Of a stretch of 24,464 nucleotides of DNA, positions 15,628 through 22,198 are shown in pieces. Within the stretch, counting starts at the first letter, position 1. The number at the start of each line of letters is the position of its first letter. Made by a program: the position numbers and the translations under genes. Source of the DNA: an uncultured Bacilli bacterium (GTDB lineage: Bacteria > Bacillota_I > Bacilli_A > RF39 > UBA660); assembly GCA_947586295.1 (NCBI GenBank), contig CANPXQ010000001.1, positions 1-24,464 on the forward strand, in the 5' to 3' direction. The notes beneath the pieces were generated by a model. It was not told the origin of the DNA, did not search any database, and saw nothing but the letters and a program-made list of their open reading frames with translations.

Positions 15628-15995
15628 ATTTCAATATATTTTCGTGTTTCTTTTTCTTCTTTTTTAGGAATTTCTAATTTTAAAATACCATCATTAAATT
15701 TAGCTGTAATATTTTCTTCATCCATATCATCTAAATGGAATGTTCTTTCCATTTTTCCATAAACTTTTCTTTCCCGATGAAGATATTTTTTACTTTCTTC
15801 TTCTTTCTTATTTAATTCAGCTCTTATAGTGATATTTTCTTTATTACATTCAATTTTAATATCTTCTTTTCGATATCCTGGAACATCCATTTCAATGTAA
15901 TATTTACCATCTTTTTCATAAATATCACATTTCATCTTTTCTTCTAAAGACATATCGCTTAATAAATCATCAAAAAACATTCTACTTGGTAACAT
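15621..15995 (-). CDS. Small heat shock protein, Hsp20 / alpha-crystallin family
   Basis: The 124-residue protein has a short N-terminal arm, an alpha-crystallin domain (about 22-112) with VPGYRKEDIKI and the family-defining end NDGILKLEIPK, and a C-terminal IEID of the IxI type used for oligomer contacts. It holds unfolding proteins in the cytoplasm during stress and passes them to ATP-dependent chaperones. The ATG has GGAAG about ten bases upstream. A CIRCE operator overlaps its promoter, so HrcA probably represses it. The predicted leader of about 65 bases holds two small hairpins (around 16048-16064 and 16031-16044), which might add temperature control, though they do not cover the ribosome site. 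Confidence 0.95.
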   Translation of the reverse strand: MLPSRMFFDDLLSDMSLEEKMKCDIYEKDGKYYIEMDVPGYRKEDIKIECNKENITIRAELNKKEEESKKYLHRERKVYGKMERTFHLDDMDEENITAKFNDGILKLEIPKKEEKETRKYIEID

Positions 15996-16069
15996 AAATA
16001 ATCATCTTCCTTTCTTTTTTTATATTCCCAAAGAATTATTTCTTAGGTGTTGATTTATTCAACAATAAT

Positions 16070-16098
16070 AATATAACACTATAATTAGCACTTGTCAA
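16070..16098 (-). promoter_or_regulatory. Promoter of hsp20
   Basis: The minus strand has a perfect TTGACA (16093-16098), a 17-base spacer and TATATT (16070-16075). The -35 box lies in the CIRCE loop and one arm. Confidence 0.8.
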
Positions 16099-16111
16099 TA
16101 GTAAGTGCTAA
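16085..16111. promoter_or_regulatory. CIRCE element (HrcA operator)
   Basis: TTAGCACTT (16085-16093), nine bases, then AAGTGCTAA (16103-16111). The consensus is TTAGCACTC-N9-GAGTGCTAA, so each arm differs at one symmetrical position, and the arms extend two more bases outward. The element directly abuts the stop codon of the next gene. Confidence 0.9.
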
Positions 16112-16948
16112 TTATTTTAAAATAAAATTAAAATCAATAAATTTTATTTTATATTTTAGTTTTTTTATTTCTTTTTTTATTTCATTTTCTTTTTTTATTA
16201 ATGTTCGAATTTTCATATCATCATCTACTGCTATTTCAATTGTTGCTTGATAATATGAGCCACTTTTAATTAAAAATGAATCACTATATAGTAACTCCTT
16301 ATTGGCATTTATAATTTTAGCAATTGCACTTTTTATTTCTAAATCATTTTTATCGACACCAATTAAAGAAAAAATATTATCATTAATTATTTTTAAGCCT
16401 TCCCATAATATTAAAATACTTATTCCTAAAGACCCTATCAAATCAATCATTGGTAAAAATTGACCTAACACAACAATTATTAAAACTACAGTTGAAGATA
16501 TAACATCAATAAATGATTCTCTTGCAGAACTTATAAGTATCTGACTACGATTTTTTTTACCAACTTGATATAAATAATTACTACTTAAAGTTTTTAAGAA
16601 AATAACAAAAATAATAACATAGATAACATTTAAATTAGGAGCCATATATTTTAAATTAAAAGAATTAAATATTGTAAAACAACCGACAAATAAAACTAAA
16701 AAGCCAATTAACATTTGCGAAATATATTCAATTTTACCATAGCCAAAAGGATACCTTTTATTAGCTCTTCTTTTCGAAATTTTAGCGCTTATTAAAGCAA
16801 TAATATCCGTTATGAAATCACAAATAGAATAATACCCATCAGCAATTAAAGTATAGCTGCCATAAATAATACCCCCACATATTTTTAAAAATGATACTAT
16901 TATATTTATTAAAATACTAAAATATAAAGCTCGACTCTCTTGTTTCAT
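16112..16948 (-). CDS. Cation diffusion facilitator (CDF) metal transporter with altered site residues
   Basis: The 278 residues carry six helices and a C-terminal cytoplasmic metal-sensing ferredoxin-like domain (about 200-278), the full CDF plan. The family's helix-2 pattern ADGxHSxxD appears as ADGYYSICD (36-44), so Tyr40 replaces the usual His or Asp ligand while Asp44 is kept. The helix-5 HxxxD pattern appears as Glu144 and Asp148. The conserved YPFGYGKIEY loop follows helix 2. CDF proteins export Zn, Mn, Fe or Co from the cytoplasm in exchange for protons. The changed ligands make zinc less certain; manganese or iron would suit acidic ligands better, but this is inference. AAGGGG precedes the ATG. 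Confidence 0.9.
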   Translation of the reverse strand: MKQESRALYFSILINIIVSFLKICGGIIYGSYTLIADGYYSICDFITDIIALISAKISKRRANKRYPFGYGKIEYISQMLIGFLVLFVGCFTIFNSFNLKYMAPNLNVIYVIIFVIFLKTLSSNYLYQVGKKNRSQILISSARESFIDVISSTVVLIIVVLGQFLPMIDLIGSLGISILILWEGLKIINDNIFSLIGVDKNDLEIKSAIAKIINANKELLYSDSFLIKSGSYYQATIEIAVDDDMKIRTLIKKENEIKKEIKKLKYKIKFIDFNFILK

Positions 16949-16972
16949 TTTTAACCCCTTACCTTTAATAAT

Positions 16973-17001
16973 AATTTACCATATTTTAACAACATTTTCA
17001 A
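16973..17001 (-). promoter_or_regulatory. Candidate promoter of the CDF gene
   Basis: Minus-strand TTGAAA (16996-17001), 17 bases, then TAAATT (16973-16978) with TG-G ahead of it. Confidence 0.4.
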
Positions 17002-17034
17002 ATTTCCTTTGTTCATAATAATAAGGGAGGGAAA

Positions 17035-17253
17035 ATGAAAGAAGAAAATAAAATATTTACATCTAAAGATCTAGCCTATTTATCCGATATTTTTAATTGG
17101 AATTTAATAGCTAATCAAAAAATTGACTTTTTTCTAAAAAATACGACCGACGAACAAGTAATTGAATTATTTACTAATATTAGTAATATGCATAATGAAT
17201 TTTGTGAAAAAATTATTAATATTTTAAAAAAATGGGAGAATAAGAATGGATAA
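17035..17253 (+). CDS. Small helical protein, partner of a CotF-like protein
   Basis: The 72-residue protein is all-helical in appearance, with no membrane segment and one Cys. The ATG has a strong AAGGGAGGG site (17023-17031). It overlaps the next gene by eight bases. Its pattern, an aromatic-rich first helix (DLAYLSDIFNWN) and a second helix (FTNISNMHNEFCEKI), resembles half of a ferritin-like four-helix bundle, as does its neighbour. The two may associate. Assignment to a spore-coat-type family is tentative. Confidence 0.6.
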   Translation: MKEENKIFTSKDLAYLSDIFNWNLIANQKIDFFLKNTTDEQVIELFTNISNMHNEFCEKIINILKKWENKNG

Positions 17254-17494
17254 ATTATTTTTAATGGATATTTTAGAAATGGAAAAAAATATGGCCGTTA
17301 ATATGACTTATGCTTTAAATGAAGCTAGTAATGATATTTTATATCAAGAGCTTTACGATATATTTCAAAGTATTAGTGAAATGACTAAAGAAATATTTAA
17401 CCTGGCTTATAATAAAAATTATTACCGTTTAACCAAAGTAGATAATTCAAAAATTAACGAAACAATAAATAATTTAAAAGAAAAATTAAATTAA
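17246..17494 (+). CDS. CotF-like small protein
   Basis: The 82-residue protein resembles the repeating core of the CotF (spore coat protein F) family: a DILEMEKNMA helix, an NEASN turn, a second helix with IFQSISEMTKEIF, and a closing aromatic YNKNYYRL where CotF proteins have a GWY-type end. The family has a ferritin-like fold and is found in spore formers and in some non-sporing relatives. It starts inside the previous gene, with GGGAG at 17234-17238. A terminator follows immediately. Whether this organism forms spores cannot be told here. Confidence 0.65.
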   Translation: MDKLFLMDILEMEKNMAVNMTYALNEASNDILYQELYDIFQSISEMTKEIFNLAYNKNYYRLTKVDNSKINETINNLKEKLN

Positions 17495-17514
17495 TAGGAA
17501 ACCCCTATTTTTTT
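17493..17514 (+). terminator. Terminator of the CotF-like pair
   Basis: AATAGG (17493-17498) pairs with CCTATT (17504-17509), followed by T residues. The stop codon runs into the stem. Confidence 0.75.
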
Positions 17515-19060
17515 AATTGATTAAATCTTCTTCTAATTCAGCAATCTTTTCTTGTAGTTCTTGTATTTTTTCAATATATTTATTTTTTTCGTTTGCTAAT
17601 TTTTCATTTTCGGCATACAAATTTGCAATTTCTTCTTGATATTGGTTTTCCATTTTTTCTAATTCATTTTCATATAATTTTTGCGTATATTTTAAACAGT
17701 TATTTTTTAAAATTTCAATATTTTTAGAACTAGTTTCAACTACTATATCAATTGTTTGCAATTTATCATAACTATAAAAAGTTTTATCTTTTAAATTACT
17801 AATAATCATCTTAATTATCCGAGGAGTATTATAGCTATAAGAATAATTTGTATAAATAGTATTATTAGCACCCAAATTTACAACAACTTCTTGAAAATCA
17901 GGATAATAAAAAATATGATATTTTAATTCATCAGTTAATGTTTCATTAACTTTAAAAGTTAAATTACGTCTATAACTATATAAATCATCATTATAATCGC
18001 TTAAGTATAAATCATTTTGCATTTTAAAAGTATAAGTTTCTTCTTTATTTAAGATATTTGTAGGAATATCATCGACAAATGAATAACTAGTTATTTCATA
18101 TGAAAAGATAGCTGAAGAACTAGCAAATAAAACTAAACTTATAAAAAAGATAATTAAAAGGCTTTTATAATGGGTTGGTTGATTAAATAGCCAAGCAATA
18201 TTTAAATTCAAAAAAATACCTACAGTTAACACTAAAGAAAAGGATAAAATTATTAATCCTATTATTATTATGCCTTTACAAGCTGCGATAATTGTTAACA
18301 CTAAAATAAAAACTAAGAATATAAAAGTAAAACATAAAGCTAAAAAAATAATAAATAAAATTAATTTAATTCCCAAGTTAGCTATGCTTCCTAAAATATC
18401 AAATAAAACAAAATTTCTTTCTTTAGTTTTTTTAATTTCTTTAACTTTCACATTTTCTACTTTTTCAGTTAGATTAACGGCCTTTTCTTTAATAATCTTT
18501 CGTTCTTTGGAATTATCCCATACATCTAAATACCGCGTTTTATAAAAGTAAATTAAAATACATATAAAGAAAACAAAATATATAACATTAATAATAAAAT
18601 AACATAAACTAATTAAAGCATTACTTACAGAATATCCTATTCTTAAGGAAATAAATAATTTTTCTACTAAATTATTTAAATATATAAATGGAATTTTGCA
18701 TAAAAATAAAATAAATATAAGTAAGAAAAAATCCAAAAAGAATTTACCTATTTCCTTACCATTCATATTTTTAAACATTGTTATACTTTTTTCAAACATT
18801 TCAATAATAGTGTAAACTAAGTTGCTAAAATTATTTTTCTTATGTTCAATATTATTTTTAGTAATTTCATCATTCGTTAAATCATCTAAACTTACATTAA
18901 ATATTTTACAAATAGATAATAGCTTATCCATTTCAGGATATGTAGTACCTGATTCCCATTTTGAAACTGCTTGCCGAGATACATCTAATAAATCTGCTAG
19001 TTGTTCTTGACTATACCCCTTTTCTTTTCTTAACATTTGAAGCTTTTCACAAAACTTCAT
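17513..19060 (-). CDS. Membrane-bound XRE-family regulator with coiled-coil tail
   Basis: It has about 515 residues from the ATG at 19060; AGGTGA (19066-19071) has ideal spacing to it, and an ATG at 19066 overlaps that site. Residues 1-65 are an XRE helix-turn-helix with SQEQLADLLDVSRQAVSKWE. After a linker come several membrane helices in two groups (about 105-190 and 215-320), then an outer soluble domain of about 120 residues rich in Tyr and Asn, and a C-terminal Glu/Lys/Asn coiled coil of about 60 residues. The layout suggests a one-component sensor that binds DNA while held in the membrane and reads an outside signal. Targets are unknown. Palindromes in its own promoter suggest autoregulation. 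Confidence 0.8.
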   Translation of the reverse strand: MKFCEKLQMLRKEKGYSQEQLADLLDVSRQAVSKWESGTTYPEMDKLLSICKIFNVSLDDLTNDEITKNNIEHKKNNFSNLVYTIIEMFEKSITMFKNMNGKEIGKFFLDFFLLIFILFLCKIPFIYLNNLVEKLFISLRIGYSVSNALISLCYFIINVIYFVFFICILIYFYKTRYLDVWDNSKERKIIKEKAVNLTEKVENVKVKEIKKTKERNFVLFDILGSIANLGIKLILFIIFLALCFTFIFLVFILVLTIIAACKGIIIIGLIILSFSLVLTVGIFLNLNIAWLFNQPTHYKSLLIIFFISLVLFASSSAIFSYEITSYSFVDDIPTNILNKEETYTFKMQNDLYLSDYNDDLYSYRRNLTFKVNETLTDELKYHIFYYPDFQEVVVNLGANNTIYTNYSYSYNTPRIIKMIISNLKDKTFYSYDKLQTIDIVVETSSKNIEILKNNCLKYTQKLYENELEKMENQYQEEIANLYAENEKLANEKNKYIEKIQELQEKIAELEEDLIN

Positions 19061-19081
19061 ATTCATCACCTCGCTCAAAAT

Positions 19082-19121
19082 ATAATATATTCTACTTAGT
19101 AGCACTACCAACTTTGAGTTG
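19082..19121 (-). promoter_or_regulatory. Promoter and putative operators of the XRE regulator gene
   Basis: The minus strand has TTGGTA (19106-19111), 18 bases, then TATTAT (19082-19087). A perfect 11-bp palindrome (CTACTTAGTAG, 19092-19102) lies in the spacer, and a second inverted repeat with CAACT/AGTTG arms (19109-19121) overlaps the -35 box. They are likely operator sites by position. Confidence 0.5.
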
Positions 19122-19147
19122 TTTTTTGTTAATTTTAAGTTGCCTTC

Positions 19148-19903
19148 TTATTTTTCTTTACGTTTTTGAATATGATAAGCTATAATTAAAGCTAAACGAT
19201 GAGGTATTAATCTAGTACCAAATAGAGCTAATTTCATTTTTAAAGTTGGAACTATAATCATTTTATTTTTAAACATTTTATTTATAGCATAATCGGCAAC
19301 ATAATAAGGGCTTATCCCTTTAATAGCAAATTTACCTTGAGCAACTTTGTTAAAATTAGTATTTACAGGGCCCGGACATAAAGCCGAAATATGAACATTA
19401 CTTTTCGCTACACGCAATTCTTCATTAATCGCCATAGTTAATTTTGTAACATAGTTTTTAGTAGCATAATAAGTGCTTAATCTAGGTCCAGCCATAAAAC
19501 CTGCACTACTACACACATTTAAAATATAACCGGAATCTTTTTTAATAAAATCTTGTAAAAATAACTTGGTTAAAATATGATAAGCTTTAATATTTAAATC
19601 AATCATTTCTAATTCTCTTGATAAAAGAGTTTTACTAAATTCTCCAAATAATCCAAAACCAGCATTATTAATTAAAATATCAATATTTTCTTCTTTAACT
19701 AAATCATATAATTTATAAACATTTTGAACATTTAATAAATCTAAACATATTATTTTTATATTATCATTATTAAGTTCTTTTTTAACTTCTTCTAATTTAG
19801 TGGCATCTTTGCTAGTTAAAATTAATTCATAATCTTTATTAGCAAGCGTTTTAGCCATTGCTTTGCCTATACCACTAGATGCTCCCGTAATTAAAGCTTT
19901 CAT
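19148..19903 (-). CDS. Short-chain dehydrogenase/reductase (SDR)
   Basis: The 251-residue classical SDR has the dinucleotide motif TGASSGIG (6-13), NNAG in the middle of the Rossmann fold, and a catalytic Ser and YxxxK in the SSAG...YYATKN region. The C-terminal LALIIAYHIQKRKEK resembles the tail of the DltE/YqjQ-type SDR group. It oxidises or reduces an unknown alcohol or ketone with NAD(P)H. Its ATG overlaps the stop of the upstream pyrophosphatase gene by one base, with a GGAGG site inside that gene, so the two are probably translationally coupled. No terminator is evident after it. Confidence 0.92.
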   Translation of the reverse strand: MKALITGASSGIGKAMAKTLANKDYELILTSKDATKLEEVKKELNNDNIKIICLDLLNVQNVYKLYDLVKEENIDILINNAGFGLFGEFSKTLLSRELEMIDLNIKAYHILTKLFLQDFIKKDSGYILNVCSSAGFMAGPRLSTYYATKNYVTKLTMAINEELRVAKSNVHISALCPGPVNTNFNKVAQGKFAIKGISPYYVADYAINKMFKNKMIIVPTLKMKLALFGTRLIPHRLALIIAYHIQKRKEK

Positions 19904-21516
19904 CAGTTATCCTCCATTACACCTAAAATTGAAGGTAAAAAATCTTTTTTACGACTAACAATTCTAGGAATAAATATCCCTTCAAAAATTTCATTTAAGC
20001 CAAAAGCTTCTTTAATTATTAATTCACTTTCCTTATTATAGATTACATATGAACCTTTTCTAATAATATCGGTTATAAATAAAGCAATCGTTTTATATTT
20101 ATCACTCATACCATTTAAAATGGTAACAAAATTATCCGTATGTTTTTTTATATATTCATAATCCATTGACATAACTTGAGCAATACCAATTGTTACATCT
20201 TCGACATTATAAGCTTTAAAATCACTTAAAATAATTTCTTTTTCCGTCATTTGTGAAATATCGCTAGCCGCTTTAAACATTTCTAATCCATATTTATCGA
20301 TAGATATTTTAGCACTAGCCGCTAATTTAACTGCAGCAAATTTATCATCTTCGGTCGTGGTTGGTCCAGTTAATAATAAAGTATCTGATAAAATGGCAGA
20401 AAGTAATAATCCCGCAATATTTTTAGGTATACTAATTTTATTTTCATTAAACATTTCATATATCATTGTTGCCGTGCAACCAACTGGTTTACTTCGAAAA
20501 TTAATAGGAATATTTGTTCCAATTGCCCCTAAATTATGATGATCTATTATTTCGACAATTTCAGCTTCTTCTATTCCATCTACACTTTGGGCAAAATTAT
20601 TATGATCTACTAAAATAACTTTTTGTTTTTCATAAGTATTAGGTCCAGTTAATCTAATTAAACCTAAACATTCGCCTTTATTATTTATAACAGGATAATT
20701 TGTATGATTAATTTTGTGTATCATTTGACGAAAATCTTGATAGCAATCTTCATTATTTACAGTAATCGGATTATGATTAGTATTAATACTTTTAATGTAA
20801 TTCGCTAATAAGATTTTATTGCTTATTAAATAAGAGCCTAGAGAAGTTTCAATAATATTTATTCTATTATTCTTAGCCTTTTCTAATAATTCTGGGTTTA
20901 TAGAACTATTAAATGGTAAGATAATTAATTTTACTTTAGAATCAATGGCATAATCTAATACTCGATAACGATCTCCCACAATCAAAATATCATCTTTATG
21001 TAATTCAATTGTGTCAAAGAAATCTTTTGATTTCATTCCTACAACCATAATATTACCTTTAATAGTATCATCATATTTGGTTATTACTGTAGCTTCTAAT
21101 GTATTAATAATGTTTTCTAAAGTTGTATCAATTTTTTCTTTATCTCCATTTATTAAATATTTCGCTAGTTCTTTTAAAGTTACATATCCTGTTAATTTTT
21201 TTTGTTCATTAACTAAAGGAATTGCCGTAATATTATGTTTTTGCATTAAATTAAAAGCATCATTAATAGAAGCATATTCATTAATATAAGCTTTGTGATC
21301 ATATTTAATTTTTTTTATTCTTACTCTAACATCATTTAAATAATTAGGTACAGGAACATTAAAATAATCTAAAACAAATTTTGTTTCATTATTAATATTT
21401 CCTAAAACTTTAGGAATACATTTTTCCCCCAGCTCATTTTTTAAATATGCTAAAGCAATACTTGAACAAACACTATCTGTATCTGGATTTTTATGTCCAA
21501 AAATAAATGTTGCCAT
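19903..21516 (-). CDS. Manganese-dependent inorganic pyrophosphatase with CBS and DRTGG domains
   Basis: The 537 residues are a family II pyrophosphatase with the regulatory insert. The DHH-type catalytic N-part has His8, Asp12 and Asp14 in GHKNPDTD. A CBS motif (about 75-125) follows, then a DRTGG domain (about 140-240), a second CBS motif (about 245-295), the rest of the DHH domain with DHN at 304-306 and DHH at 325-327, and a C-terminal domain with SRKKDF. It splits pyrophosphate in the cytoplasm and drives biosynthesis forward. In characterised CBS-DRTGG enzymes, AMP and ADP inhibit and diadenosine polyphosphates activate; the same is expected here. AAGGTGAA precedes the ATG. It is the first gene of an operon with an SDR. 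Confidence 0.95.
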   Translation of the reverse strand: MATFIFGHKNPDTDSVCSSIALAYLKNELGEKCIPKVLGNINNETKFVLDYFNVPVPNYLNDVRVRIKKIKYDHKAYINEYASINDAFNLMQKHNITAIPLVNEQKKLTGYVTLKELAKYLINGDKEKIDTTLENIINTLEATVITKYDDTIKGNIMVVGMKSKDFFDTIELHKDDILIVGDRYRVLDYAIDSKVKLIILPFNSSINPELLEKAKNNRINIIETSLGSYLISNKILLANYIKSINTNHNPITVNNEDCYQDFRQMIHKINHTNYPVINNKGECLGLIRLTGPNTYEKQKVILVDHNNFAQSVDGIEEAEIVEIIDHHNLGAIGTNIPINFRSKPVGCTATMIYEMFNENKISIPKNIAGLLLSAILSDTLLLTGPTTTEDDKFAAVKLAASAKISIDKYGLEMFKAASDISQMTEKEIILSDFKAYNVEDVTIGIAQVMSMDYEYIKKHTDNFVTILNGMSDKYKTIALFITDIIRKGSYVIYNKESELIIKEAFGLNEIFEGIFIPRIVSRKKDFLPSILGVMEDN

Positions 21517-21555
21517 ATTTCACCTTCTAACTTAAAAAGCAATTTATACCTAAGG

Positions 21556-21582
21556 AAAAAAATAATCGTATTGCTACGACTA
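21556..21582 (-). terminator. Terminator of the small membrane protein gene
   Basis: TAGTCGTA (21575-21582, minus) pairs with TACGATTA (21563-21570) with one G-T pair, followed by seven T residues. The TAG stop starts the stem. Confidence 0.85.
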
Positions 21583-21984
21583 CTTCTTCATTTTTTTGTT
21601 CATTTCAGTAGTATTTTTCCAAATCATAATCATTATTAAAATACTTTCAAATGATAATCTTAAGACTAAATTTCCAACTGTTAAAACTAAAATAAAGCCT
21701 AAGAAATTAGAACCAATTAAAACGAAAGAGTACAAAGTAATAAATATAGTTAATACTACGTAAAGAATTTTTAATAAATCTTCAATTAACATTTTTTTAA
21801 AATTAAAAAATTCTTTTAACCAATCTAAATATTTATTATTTGTTTGTTTTTCATTCTTTAAAAAGAAGAAATAGAAACAAACACCACCAATAATTGAAAG
21901 AATCAAAGCAACAATTAACCATATAGCTGCATTGGTTAAAGTAGATACACTATCGTTTACTGGTTGTTCATAATAATAAGGCAT
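21580..21984 (-). CDS. Small integral membrane protein (DUF4282-like)
   Basis: The 134 residues have three predicted helices (about 18-42, 70-90 and 93-120) and a basic C-terminus. The last part, with NLVLRLSFESILIMIMIW, resembles the DUF4282 family of small membrane proteins of unknown function, though the match is by eye. AAAGGAG precedes the ATG. A TATAAT lies at 22007-22012 without a good -35 box. It has its own terminator and so is a separate unit from the pyrophosphatase gene downstream. Confidence 0.75.
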   Translation of the reverse strand: MPYYYEQPVNDSVSTLTNAAIWLIVALILSIIGGVCFYFFFLKNEKQTNNKYLDWLKEFFNFKKMLIEDLLKILYVVLTIFITLYSFVLIGSNFLGFILVLTVGNLVLRLSFESILIMIMIWKNTTEMNKKMKK

Positions 21985-22111
21985 AAACTACTCCTTTCTT
22001 ATTTTTATTATAACCTAAAACCTTTTTTTTCAGTATATAAAGTTTTTAAAAAAAGCTATTATTTGTCAAAAATAGTGTAAAATAAAAGTAAATAATATAA
22101 AATTAGTTCCC

Positions 22112-22140
22112 TTGTATTAAGTAGAAAAAAGTGTTAAAAT
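22112..22140 (+). promoter_or_regulatory. Promoter of uvrB
   Basis: TTGTAT (22112-22117), a 17-base spacer and TAAAAT (22135-22140) with TG-T ahead of it, an extended -10. Confidence 0.65.
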
Positions 22141-22144
22141 ATTC

Positions 22145-22161
22145 ACTAGCTTTGAACTAGT
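22145..22161. promoter_or_regulatory. Inverted repeat just after the uvrB promoter
   Basis: ACTAG (22145-22149) and CTAGT (22157-22161) flank seven bases, at the likely transcription start. It may be a repressor site or leader hairpin. It does not match the Gram-positive LexA box well. Confidence 0.35.
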
Positions 22162-22198
22162 TATATTATTAAGTTTTAATAGTAAGGAGTTCGGTATA

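Noticed and set aside
18961..19185. Plus-strand open frame across the XRE gene start and its promoter
   Set aside because: It runs antisense to the helix-turn-helix and regulatory palindromes, has no ribosome site and shows no protein-like composition.
22145..22161. LexA (SOS) box in the uvrB leader
   Set aside because: The Gram-positive box needs GAAC, four bases, then GTTC; here the palindrome is ACTAG-N7-CTAGT with an AACTAGTT core and does not fit that spacing.
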